Numbered from the stretch's first letter, positions 7,595 to 15,145 are shown. The stretch is 25,401 nucleotides of DNA from CAZLIC01 sp964559535 (GCA_964559535.1 CAZLIC010000068.1:1-25401); one strand, 5' to 3'. Translations and numbers: made by a program. The notes: generated from the letters alone by a model not told the origin.

Positions 7595-8103
7595 GGGCAC
7601 GTTGGCTTGCCAGCATCGCGGCCCTTGCGGCCAGCGTAACGACGGCAATCGCCGAGGTACCGGCGACTACGCCGGGGCTGGCTGATCCCGACCCCGACCG
7701 CCAGCTGCGCGCGGCAATCGCCACATGCCTGGCCCTGCGTGACGATCCGGCCGCCGCCGCGGCGGCGGTGGCCGAGGCCGGTTGGACGGTGGCCGTTCAG
7801 GCGGGCAGCGGCATCGGCTACGCCGTGTACCAGTCCGGTGCGCTGGCATTGTCGCTCGGCGACGATGCGCAGGTCTGCTCGGTGCTGTCGAGCGCCCATC
7901 CGACGTCGGCGATGCAGCAGGCGCTGGCCGATGCGCTGGCCGGCGCCGGGCTGGCCATCGCGGCGACGGGCCAGGACGCCAAGGGCTGCGCCGTGCAGGA
8001 CCTGGGAGACGGCCGCAGCGTCGGCCTCTACGGCGGTGGCGCTGAATTTCTCTGCAGCTCCGACAAGGACAGCAACTTCTTCCTGTACCCGAGCCCGCCG
8101 TGA
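7591..8103 (+). CDS. Four-cysteine exported protein, copy 1
   Basis: Predicted 170 residues starting at a GTG that overlaps the sucC stop (GTGA), so translation is probably coupled to sucC. Residues 1-21 form a signal peptide ending AIA. The mature protein has cysteines at 46, 96, 133 and 155 and a GWT motif about 20 residues after the first. A paralogue at 8472-8972 has cysteines at 43, 93, 129 and 148, with the same context (CL...GWT...C-V...GC...C) and nearly the same spacing. Two disulfides in the periplasm are therefore plausible. I do not recognise the family and no enzymatic motif is visible. Confidence 0.82.
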   Translation: MRARWLASIAALAASVTTAIAEVPATTPGLADPDPDRQLRAAIATCLALRDDPAAAAAAVAEAGWTVAVQAGSGIGYAVYQSGALALSLGDDAQVCSVLSSAHPTSAMQQALADALAGAGLAIAATGQDAKGCAVQDLGDGRSVGLYGGGAEFLCSSDKDSNFFLYPSPP

Positions 8104-8199
8104 CCGCCTTCCGCTCCGTGATCCTCACCCGAACCGCCCTGCCCCGGCAGCCGGGTGACAGCGAACCCAGCTTGCCCGCCCCCCCACAGCCCCACATAT

Positions 8200-8215
8200 C
8201 CTGTGTAACCACAGG
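8200..8215. promoter_or_regulatory. Inverted repeat over antitoxin promoter/RBS
   Basis: CCTGTG-TAAC-CACAGG, a perfect 6-bp inverted repeat, overlaps the first bases of the AGGAGG ribosome site (8213-8218) of the ribbon-helix-helix gene. This is where such antitoxins usually bind to repress their own operon, so autoregulation is likely. A formed hairpin would also hide part of the ribosome site. Confidence 0.5.
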
Positions 8216-8223
8216 AGGCCCGA

Positions 8224-8472
8224 ATGAAGAACATCACCCTTTCCGTCGATGACCGCACGCTGGAGGCCGTCCGTCTGTACGCGGCCGAGCATAACACGAC
8301 CGTCAACGCGCTGGTCCGCGCCGAACTGGAACGCATTGCCGCGTCGGAGAACCGTCTTGCCAAGGCGCGGCGGCGCATCCGCGAACTGGCGGCGCAGTCA
8401 ACCGCCGGGGTCGGTGAGGTTACCTGGACGCGGGACGACCTGCATGACCGGCGCCATCCGGGGGCCTGTTAG
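8224..8472 (+). CDS. Ribbon-helix-helix antitoxin-like protein, orphan
   Basis: Predicted 82 residues with a strong ribosome site (AGGAGG, 5 bases before ATG). The N-terminal MKNITLSVDDRTLEAVRLYA followed by NTTVNALVRAELERIA has the beta-strand/two-helix pattern of ribbon-helix-helix antitoxins, typically paired with VapC-like PIN toxins. The tail after residue 45 is charged and would normally wrap the toxin. No PIN or other toxin follows: the next gene, overlapping by one base, encodes an exported four-cysteine protein. It is therefore an orphan antitoxin, a remnant, or a stand-alone regulator. It interrupts two exported paralogues, which suggests insertion. Confidence 0.82.
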   Translation: MKNITLSVDDRTLEAVRLYAAEHNTTVNALVRAELERIAASENRLAKARRRIRELAAQSTAGVGEVTWTRDDLHDRRHPGAC

Positions 8473-8972
8473 TGTTGCCAGCCATTCGCCTCCTTCCCCT
8501 CCTCCTCGCCACCCCTGCGCTGGCGTCAGACCTGTCGTCGCTGACGGCGCGCATCGATGCCGGCGGCAGCGCCGGGCTGGCCGCGGCCTATGCCGCCTGC
8601 CTGGCCGGGCAGGGTGACATCGAGCGGACCGCGGCCTTCTTTGCGCCCCACGGCTGGACGCGTCATCAGGACAGCGAGACGGGGCAGGTCGAGCTTCTGT
8701 CGGACGCGGCGCCCTACCGGGTGACGCTGTACGTGGACACGCCGCGCTGCGAGGTGGGCTCGGATGTGCTGGGCGTCGGGGATGCGCGCGCGGCGCTGGC
8801 TGCGCTGGCCGAAACGCTGGGCGAACCGCTGGCCACGGACGAATCGCAACCCGGATGCGACGCTGCCGAACTGGGCGCGGCGCAGGTGCAACTTGCCGCG
8901 CGCGGCGCGCGATGTGCGACCGCGGCAGCAACGGCGGCAATCTTCCGCTTTCCCGGGGGCCCCGATGCGTGA
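8472..8972 (+). CDS. Four-cysteine exported protein, copy 2
   Basis: Predicted 166 residues from a GTG at 8472 that shares one base with the antitoxin stop (TAGTG), implying coupled translation. A signal peptide (about residues 1-19, ending ALAS) is followed by a mature domain with Cys43, Cys93, Cys129 and Cys148. The order of motifs (ACLAGQ, HGWT, RCEV, GCDA, final FRFP) parallels copy 1 at 7591-8103, although overall identity looks low. Probably a periplasmic disulfide-bonded protein; function not recognised. The position after an antitoxin is where a toxin gene would be expected, but a signal peptide and homology to copy 1 argue against that. Confidence 0.82.
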   Translation: MLPAIRLLPLLLATPALASDLSSLTARIDAGGSAGLAAAYAACLAGQGDIERTAAFFAPHGWTRHQDSETGQVELLSDAAPYRVTLYVDTPRCEVGSDVLGVGDARAALAALAETLGEPLATDESQPGCDAAELGAAQVQLAARGARCATAAATAAIFRFPGGPDA

Positions 8973-9067
8973 AGCCCCCCTCAATCCGCCCGCCCGGGCG
9001 TGCGCTGGCCGCCAAAGCGTGATTAACGCTGCCGCCGACAGACCGGACACCGCAGGAAGGTAGCAGC

Positions 9068-10312
9068 ATGAACGACGCAACGTCCGCCCAGACAGACAAC
9101 CCGTCCAAACCGCGCAAGTCTCCGGAAGAGCGCGCCGCGCGCCGCGCCGCGCGCCAGCAGGCCGCCGAAGGCGCTGCCGCGCCCGCCGTCGGCCCCGCAG
9201 TCAAGGGCAAGGGCAAGGGCAAGGGCAAAGGGCAGGCCAAGGCGCGGGCCGAAGGTCGGCCAGGCGGCAAAGGCGCGGGCAAGGGCAAGGCCGAGGCCAA
9301 GGGTGGCGGCAAGGGCGGCCGGGCGGCCGGAAAGAGCGGCAAGGGCAATGCCATGGCTGGCCCGGTGCCGCAGTTTTCGCCCAACCTGCCGCGCAAGAAG
9401 CTGGATTTCATTGTGGCGGGTACGGCGCGCAGCGGTACAACCGCGGTCGGCAACTATCTGTCGGCGGTGCAGGAACTGCACTGTGCCAACGAGGTCATCC
9501 CGTGGAAGGCCGACCATTCCACCCTGATCGCGCCGGAATGCTTTACCGCGCCGCTGCAAGGCATGGCCGACAAGCCCGGCAAGGCCAAGAAGGCGCGCAA
9601 GCTGCATGGCAGCGCGGAAGAGATCGCGGCCAAGGGCGACGCGGTGCGCTACTATGGCAGCAAGGTGCCCATGTACATCCACCGGCTGCGCGGGGTGCTG
9701 TCGGAAATCCGCAGGCCCTGCGCCATTGTCACCACCCGGTCGCTGCGCCCGGTGGCGACCAGCTACTATCGCCGGGCCAGCGACCGCGACGACCAGTTCG
9801 CCAATGGCCGCACCGGCATTTTTGCCGCGGGCGACTACCTGATGCTGGCACATGTGCTGGCGAACGCACCGGCCGGTCAGGTGATGCTGTTGCCGCACGA
9901 GGCGCTGGTAAAGAATTGGGAGCGTACCATGCGCGCTGCCATCGGCTTCATCGCCCCCGGGCTGGATGCCACCTTCGATCCGGTCGCCATCGACAAGATC
10001 CACAGCCGGTACGAGGCGCTGAAGGCCCGCCCCGCCCGGGCCGAAGCGGCGCTGATCCCCTACGAAGACGCCATCGTGTCCGAAGTCGAGGCGATGGGGA
10101 TCGACGCGCTGCTGTCACGGAACATGCCGTTCCTGATAGATGACATCCAGGACGACCTGCGCCGCTTGCTGCCGTCGCTTCCGGAAGTTCTGCCCTGGAT
10201 CGAGGCGCGCCTGGCCGACCATCCGCTGCCTGACGCCCGCGCCTTCATGGACGACAAGTGGCGCGCGATGGCGACAACCGGCTGGCAGCAGATTTATGGC
10301 ACGCAAGGCTGA
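9068..10312 (+). CDS. Sulfotransferase-family protein with GK-rich basic arm
   Basis: Predicted 414 residues with ribosome site AGGAAGG at 9054-9060. Residues 1-100 are low-complexity and very basic: first an Arg/Ala motif (PEERAARRAARQQAAEG), then a Gly/Lys region starting KGKGKGKGKG. Residues from about 110 form the sulfotransferase core. GTARSGTT at 118-125 matches the loop that binds the 5'-phosphosulfate of PAPS, and Arg224 with Ser232 (RSLRPVATS) matches the 3'-phosphate site. An ADH motif after the P-loop offers a conserved His as candidate base. By family it transfers sulfate from PAPS to a hydroxyl or amine, often on a glycan; the acceptor is unknown. First of three tandem paralogues between sucC and sucD; the next gene starts 13 bases downstream. 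Confidence 0.85.
   Translation: MNDATSAQTDNPSKPRKSPEERAARRAARQQAAEGAAAPAVGPAVKGKGKGKGKGQAKARAEGRPGGKGAGKGKAEAKGGGKGGRAAGKSGKGNAMAGPVPQFSPNLPRKKLDFIVAGTARSGTTAVGNYLSAVQELHCANEVIPWKADHSTLIAPECFTAPLQGMADKPGKAKKARKLHGSAEEIAAKGDAVRYYGSKVPMYIHRLRGVLSEIRRPCAIVTTRSLRPVATSYYRRASDRDDQFANGRTGIFAAGDYLMLAHVLANAPAGQVMLLPHEALVKNWERTMRAAIGFIAPGLDATFDPVAIDKIHSRYEALKARPARAEAALIPYEDAIVSEVEAMGIDALLSRNMPFLIDDIQDDLRRLLPSLPEVLPWIEARLADHPLPDARAFMDDKWRAMATTGWQQIYGTQG
9203..9232 (+). repeat. AAGGGC hexanucleotide tandem repeat
   Basis: Four perfect AAGGGC units and a fifth variant (AAAGGG) encode (Lys-Gly)5 in the basic arm of the first sulfotransferase gene. Strand slippage here would change the arm by two residues without shifting frame. 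Confidence 0.85.
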
Positions 10313-10325
10313 TGGGAGGCGACAG

Positions 10326-11687
10326 GTGACCGAACTGACGCCGGAAGAGAAAGCCCGCCGCAAGCAGGAACGCCGCGAACGCAGACTGGCCGATGCCGGT
10401 GGCGAAACGCCCGAACGCAAGCCCGGCCAGGCCACTGCCGGCGGTGCGACCGGGACCGCGCCGGGGCGTCGCGCCGAAACCATGGCCATTGCCGACCCGG
10501 CCAATCTGCTGCTGCCACGCGCGGCCAGGCCGGAACGCCCGGCCAAGCCGGAACGCCCGGCCAGGCCCGACCGCCCCGCGAGGCCCGATCGGCCGGACCG
10601 CCTCGCGAAGGCCGAGCGTCCTGACCGCCCGCCGCGCCCCAAGCGTGACCCGGCCGCGCCGCGCCAGCGCAAGGGCAACCGTGCGGCAGCCGACGTCGCG
10701 CAGGATGAAATGCACCGCCTTGGCCCGGTGGACGCTGCGCGCAGGCTTGATTTCATCGTGGCCGGCACGGCGCGCAGCGGCACCACGGCGGTGGTGCAGT
10801 ACCTGCAGGCCGTTGACCACATCCATTGCGGAAACGAGATCTTCCCGTTCGACACCGACCACCAGACCCTGCACCCCCCGCACTGCTTCTTCGAGCGCGA
10901 GGTCGAGGCTGTGGACAACCCGAACCTGTCCTTCCGGCCCAAGTACCGCAAGGGCAACAAGCTGATCGCGACCAAGACCGAGGCGATCCGTGTCTGGGGC
11001 AACAAGACACCCCGCTACATCTACCGGCTGAACGGCGTGCTGTCGGAAATCGCCCGCCCGCGCGCCGTGATCTGCACCCGCAGCCTGCAGGCGGTCGCCG
11101 AATCCTATGCCCGCCGCGCGCTGACGCCGGGCGACAAGTTTGTCGAGGGGCGCACCGGGCTGTATGCCGTGGGCGACTACATTGCGCTGTGCCAGGCGCT
11201 GGCCATGGCCCCCGGTCAGCAGGTGATGGTGGTACCGCACCGCGCGCTTGTCACCGACTGGCGCCGCGCGATGGACGATGTCGTGGGATTCGTCTCCACC
11301 ACCCGCAGCCACAGCTATGACGAAAAGGCGATTGCCGACATCCAGGACGGCTATGCCAAGCGCAAGACCAAGGCCACCACCGCCGAGGTCGAGTTTCCGC
11401 CCTACGAACAGGCCATCGTGGACGAGATCGTGGCTTGCGGGCTGGAACCGCTGCTCGACGGCGACCGGCCCTTTGTGCTGGCCACCGTGCAGGATCGCCT
11501 TCGCGCTGCAGCGGCGCGGTTGCCCGGGCTGATCCCCTATGTCGAAGGCAAGGCCAAGGGGCACCCGCTGCGTGCCAGCCGCGACTACTTCGCGGTCTGG
11601 GTCCGCGCCTGCAGCGCCTTCTCCAAACGGTATGAAAACTTTGCGCAGCGCCTGCCGACCGGCAGCGAAGGAAAGGCCGCGGTCTGA
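10326..11687 (+). CDS. Sulfotransferase-family protein with RP-rich basic arm
   Basis: Predicted 453 residues. The GTG at 10326 is chosen because GGGAGG at 10314-10319 lies six bases upstream and it is just after the previous stop; the open frame upstream overlaps the preceding gene. The N-terminal arm (residues 1 to about 125) begins with TPEEKARRKQERRERR and continues into six-residue repeats of the type PERPAK/PDRPAR. The core has GTARSGTT at 147-154 (PAPS 5' site) and Arg252/Ser260 (RSLQAVAES, 3' site), with TDH between them. Core blocks such as YRLNGVLSEI and GRTGLYAVGDY are shared with the neighbouring paralogues. Cytoplasmic PAPS-dependent sulfation of an unknown acceptor is inferred. 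It is probably co-transcribed with its neighbours (gaps of 13 and 24 bases). Confidence 0.85.
   Translation: MTELTPEEKARRKQERRERRLADAGGETPERKPGQATAGGATGTAPGRRAETMAIADPANLLLPRAARPERPAKPERPARPDRPARPDRPDRLAKAERPDRPPRPKRDPAAPRQRKGNRAAADVAQDEMHRLGPVDAARRLDFIVAGTARSGTTAVVQYLQAVDHIHCGNEIFPFDTDHQTLHPPHCFFEREVEAVDNPNLSFRPKYRKGNKLIATKTEAIRVWGNKTPRYIYRLNGVLSEIARPRAVICTRSLQAVAESYARRALTPGDKFVEGRTGLYAVGDYIALCQALAMAPGQQVMVVPHRALVTDWRRAMDDVVGFVSTTRSHSYDEKAIADIQDGYAKRKTKATTAEVEFPPYEQAIVDEIVACGLEPLLDGDRPFVLATVQDRLRAAAARLPGLIPYVEGKAKGHPLRASRDYFAVWVRACSAFSKRYENFAQRLPTGSEGKAAV
10530..10637 (+). repeat. Six 18-bp units encoding an RP-rich arm
   Basis: Six in-frame 18-bp units encode PERPAK, PERPAR, PDRPAR, PDRPDR, LAKAER and PDRPPR (residues 69-104 of the second sulfotransferase). 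Alternating basic residues and prolines suggest an extended, positively charged linker. Confidence 0.8.
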
Positions 11688-11711
11688 CCGCACGGCACGA
11701 AGGGAACGGAC

Positions 11712-14195
11712 ATGCTTTCGATCCAGATACACGCAGGAACGCACAAGACCGCGTCCACCGCCATTCAGCGGACCCTGCGCGAGGTTCGGGCCGATCTGGC
11801 GGCGCAGGGCATTTTCATGCCCGGCCTGCCCGACCACAAGGCCAAGCATTCCGACTTCCGCCACGAACTGGGCGGCAAGAAGGGGCGCGAAACGCCCGGC
11901 ACCGACCAGCTTCTGGCCGACATCGCCGCGTTGGGGGGCAAGGGCCGCGTCCTCATCACCAACGAAACGCTGATCGGTGCCGATCCGGCGGCGCTGAAAT
12001 CCGTGCTTGACCGAACCGGGGCCGGGCGCGTTGACATCTACTTCTACGTCCGTCCGCAGATCGGCCTGCTGACCTCGCTGTACCTGCAAAGCGTGAAGAA
12101 CGGCCGCGTCTGCGACAGCCCGCGCAAGTACATGGACGACAAGGGCGACAGCAGCGCCTTCGACTTCGGCGCGTCGATCGAGGGCTATGCGGGCGTCTTC
12201 GGCAAAGACAGCGTGCACGTGCGCGAATTCACCCGTGACGGGCTGGTGGACGGGTCGATCATTGCCGACTTCTGGAACTTTCTGGACCTGCCGGGTAGCC
12301 TGCTGTCCAAGGCGCTTGCGGTCGAGGAAGTGGCGAACTTCACCCCCAAGGCCGAGGTGGCCGAACTTCTGCGTGCGTTGGGGCAGTTCTGGCGCGCCCA
12401 GACGGGGCAGGACCCCCGCGGCATTGCCGCACCGCTGGTGTTCTCGGTGTTCCGCGCGCTGAACGAACTGGCCCCCGACCTGCCGGGTACGCCCTATCGC
12501 CTGCCGCTGGACCTGCAGACCGAACTGGACACGCGCCATGCTGCCGAACGCCGCGCCTTCGCCGACCGTTGGTTCACCCGGCCGCCCACCACGGCCTGGC
12601 TGATCGAGAAGATCACGCCACCGGAACCGATGATCGGCCTGCCGCAGTCCGTGATCCGGAAGGCGGCCGAGGCGGCGCTGGAACGCATGGCCAAGAAAAG
12701 CAAGGAAACGCACAACGCCGTGTTGCGCGCCTTCCTGAACCGCCTGCCGGTGCAGGAAGACACGATCATTGTCGATGGACTGGCCGACTGGGCCGCGGGC
12801 CAGACCGACCCTGCGCCATCCTCTTCGGTCGATCCCGCCAAGGCCGAACGCAAGGCCGGCAAGGCGAGGAAGAAGGGTCTGGTGCCGTCGGATGACGAAA
12901 AATCCGCGGCGCGGGCTGCCCGGAGGGCCGAGCGACAGTCAGCCAAGGCCGGGAAGATCGACCCGGTCCCTGCGGTTGACGACAAGGCCGTCGCGCGCAC
13001 AGCCCGCAAGGCAGAACGCCAGGCCGCAAAGGCCGCCGGCGTCGCACCCGTGGCCAAGGCCGACCGCGGCGCCCGCCGCAAACGGGACAAGGCCGGGGCT
13101 TCGGCCGATGCCGCAGACCCTGCGGGGTCTGACCAAGGCAGCCGCGAACGCGGCAAATCGCGGCGTCAGGCGCTGCAGCCCAGTTCCCAGAAGGCTGCCG
13201 AGGAGCTGGCCCGTTTCGGCGCCCCCGATACCTCGCGCAGGCTTGACTTCATCGTTGCGGGCACCGCCCGCAGTGGCACCACAGCTGTCACCCAGTACCT
13301 GCAGACCGTGGGCCACATCCACTGCGCGATGGAGGTGTTCGGGGCGACCGACGACCACACCCAGCTGCACCCGCCGCATTGTTTCTTCGAGGCCGAAATT
13401 GCCGCGGCGGCCAGGCCCGAACTCTTGATCTACAAGAAGTACCGTCGCAGCTCTCTGGTTGCGGCCGAGAAGTCGCCGCGAATTTCGATCTGGGGCAACA
13501 AGTCGCCCTCCTATGCGTATCGGCTGAACGGCGTTCTGTCGGAACTTCCCCGCCCCCGTGCCGTGGTGCTGGCGCGTCCGGTCATGCCGGTTGCGGAATC
13601 CTATGTGAAACGCGCGCTGAACCCCGAAGACAGTTTTGGCCACGGCCGCACCGGCATCTATGCCATCGGTGACTGCATGGCGCTGGCCCATGCTTTGGCC
13701 ATTGCGCCGGGCGACCAGGTGCTGGTGCTGCCCTACCGGGGCCTGATCCGCGACTGGCGCGAAACCATCACGGATGTCTGCGCCTTCGTCTCGCCCGGCA
13801 CGCCGCCGGATTTCGACGAGGATGCTGTCGAGGCGATCCGGCAAAGCTATCTGCGACGCAAGCAGAAGAAGCGTGAAATGCCCTGGGGGATTTCGGATTT
13901 CGAGCGGGAAGCCGTGCACAAGGCCGAGGCTTTCGGGCTTGACAGCATCCTGGACGGCGACCGCCCCTTCCTGCTGTCCACCGTGCAGCCCGCATTGCGC
14001 GCGGCCGTTGCCCGCCTGCCGGATCTGATCCCCTACATCCGGGACCTGACGGTCGGACATCCGGTTCCCGCCGCGGCCGATTTCTTTCCGACCTGGGCCG
14101 GCCACGTCAACAAACTTGCCAGGGAAAGCCGTGCCTTCTTGCACCCTGGCTCCGCCGATACCCGCACACCGCGAAGACAACCGATACCTGCCTGA
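11712..14195 (+). CDS. Two-domain sulfotransferase-family fusion protein
   Basis: Predicted 827 residues with AAGGGA six bases before the ATG. Residues 1 to about 350 are one sulfotransferase-like domain: HAGTHKTASTA at 7-17 resembles the P-loop-like PAPS site, and Arg114 with Ser122 (RPQIGLLTS) fits the 3'-phosphate site. Residues about 355-495 form a basic Ala/Lys/Arg linker with repeated elements (DDEKSAARAARRAERQ and DDKAVARTARKAERQ). Residues about 505-805 are a second core closely related to the two upstream genes, with GTARSGTT at 517-524 and Arg622/Ser630. In this copy the usual TRSL before that serine is ARPV. The fusion places two probably different transferase specificities in one chain. 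The acceptor is unknown. No stop or frameshift separates the halves. Confidence 0.85.
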   Translation: MLSIQIHAGTHKTASTAIQRTLREVRADLAAQGIFMPGLPDHKAKHSDFRHELGGKKGRETPGTDQLLADIAALGGKGRVLITNETLIGADPAALKSVLDRTGAGRVDIYFYVRPQIGLLTSLYLQSVKNGRVCDSPRKYMDDKGDSSAFDFGASIEGYAGVFGKDSVHVREFTRDGLVDGSIIADFWNFLDLPGSLLSKALAVEEVANFTPKAEVAELLRALGQFWRAQTGQDPRGIAAPLVFSVFRALNELAPDLPGTPYRLPLDLQTELDTRHAAERRAFADRWFTRPPTTAWLIEKITPPEPMIGLPQSVIRKAAEAALERMAKKSKETHNAVLRAFLNRLPVQEDTIIVDGLADWAAGQTDPAPSSSVDPAKAERKAGKARKKGLVPSDDEKSAARAARRAERQSAKAGKIDPVPAVDDKAVARTARKAERQAAKAAGVAPVAKADRGARRKRDKAGASADAADPAGSDQGSRERGKSRRQALQPSSQKAAEELARFGAPDTSRRLDFIVAGTARSGTTAVTQYLQTVGHIHCAMEVFGATDDHTQLHPPHCFFEAEIAAAARPELLIYKKYRRSSLVAAEKSPRISIWGNKSPSYAYRLNGVLSELPRPRAVVLARPVMPVAESYVKRALNPEDSFGHGRTGIYAIGDCMALAHALAIAPGDQVLVLPYRGLIRDWRETITDVCAFVSPGTPPDFDEDAVEAIRQSYLRRKQKKREMPWGISDFEREAVHKAEAFGLDSILDGDRPFLLSTVQPALRAAVARLPDLIPYIRDLTVGHPVPAAADFFPTWAGHVNKLARESRAFLHPGSADTRTPRRQPIPA

Positions 14196-14222
14196 CACCG
14201 GTTGCCGGGTATCGTCCCGGTG
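14196..14222 (+). other. Intercistronic hairpin before sucD
   Basis: Two alternative stems overlap: CACCGG/CCGGTG (outer, 14196-14201 with 14217-14222) and CCGGG/CCCGG (inner, 14205-14209 with 14216-14220). It starts directly after the fusion-gene stop, with no T-tract. It may be an RNA-stability or attenuation element. Confidence 0.4.
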
Positions 14223-14260
14223 GCCCGCGCCGCAACCCGAACCGAACGGACACACCCATC

Positions 14261-15145
14261 ATGGCCATCCTCGTGAACGAAACCACCCGCGTGATCTGCC
14301 AGGGCTTCACCGGCAGCCAGGGCACCTTCCATTCCGAACAGGCCATCGCCTACGGGACAAGAATGGTCGGCGGCGTGACCCCCGGCAAGGGCAGCACCGA
14401 ACACCTGGGCCTGCCGGTGTTCGACAGCGTGCATGACGCCCGCGCCGCCACCGGCGCCGATGCCACCGCCATCTACGTGCCGCCCCCCTTCGCTGCCGAC
14501 TCGATCCTGGAAGCCATCGACGCCGAAATGCCGCTGATCGTCTGCATCACCGAAGGCATCCCGGTGCTGGACATGATGAAGGTGAAGCGCGCCCTGCAGA
14601 ACTCGAAGTCGCGGCTGATCGGCCCGAACTGCCCCGGCGTCATCACGCCGGGCGCCTGCAAGATCGGCATCATGCCGGGCCACATCCACCGCCGCGGCAG
14701 CGTGGGCGTGGTGTCGCGTTCGGGTACGCTGACCTACGAGGCGGTCAAGCAGACCTCGGACCTGGGCCTTGGCCAGTCGTCCGCCGTGGGCATCGGCGGC
14801 GACCCGATCAAGGGCACCGAACACATCGACGTGCTGGAGATGTTCCTGGCCGACCCTGAAACCACCGCCATCATCATGATCGGCGAAATCGGCGGCGCGG
14901 CCGAGGAAGACGCGGCGCAGTTCCTGGCCGACGAACGCCGCGCAGGCCGCTGGAAGCCCACCGCAGGCTTCATCGCCGGCCGCACCGCGCCCAAGGGCCG
15001 CCGCATGGGCCACGCCGGGGCCATTGTCGCGGGCGGCAAGGGCGACGCGGAATCGAAGATCGAGGCGATGAAGGCCGCTGGCATCGTGGTGGCCGAAAGC
15101 CCCGCGCATCTGGGCCAGGCGGTGATGCAGGCGATCAAGGCGTAG
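14261..15145 (+). CDS. sucD: Succinyl-CoA synthetase alpha subunit
   Basis: Predicted 294 residues, the usual length. The alpha subunit binds CoA in an N-terminal Rossmann domain (CQGFTGSQGTFH at residues 13-24) and carries the phosphohistidine intermediate. The active His is His251 in GRRMGHAGAI. IGPNCPGVI and GEIGG are further family signatures. It works with SucC, encoded far upstream. The ribosome site is weak (AACGGA, about 12 bases before ATG), so translation may depend on upstream context. It is followed at once by a GC hairpin and then sucA. Confidence 0.98.
   Translation: MAILVNETTRVICQGFTGSQGTFHSEQAIAYGTRMVGGVTPGKGSTEHLGLPVFDSVHDARAATGADATAIYVPPPFAADSILEAIDAEMPLIVCITEGIPVLDMMKVKRALQNSKSRLIGPNCPGVITPGACKIGIMPGHIHRRGSVGVVSRSGTLTYEAVKQTSDLGLGQSSAVGIGGDPIKGTEHIDVLEMFLADPETTAIIMIGEIGGAAEEDAAQFLADERRAGRWKPTAGFIAGRTAPKGRRMGHAGAIVAGGKGDAESKIEAMKAAGIVVAESPAHLGQAVMQAIKA

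Noticed and set aside
8472..8972. Gene after the antitoxin as a new toxin
   Set aside because: It has a signal peptide and matches the four-cysteine pattern of the gene at 7591-8103, so an exported paralogue explains it better.
9016..9030. AGCGT-GATTA-ACGCT inverted repeat before the first sulfotransferase gene
   Set aside because: A 5-bp arm is expected often by chance, and no promoter elements stand at a fitting distance.
9203..9350. The GK-rich stretch considered as a CRISPR-like or non-coding repeat
   Set aside because: Units are six bases, in frame, with no spacers, and lie inside a gene with a good ribosome site.
10245..12713. An 822-codon open frame on the minus strand across the sulfotransferase genes
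   Set aside because: It spans the ends and starts of three well-supported plus-strand genes that have ribosome sites and conserved motifs. High GC makes long antisense frames common; the composition (His/Arg/Gly-rich) is not protein-like.
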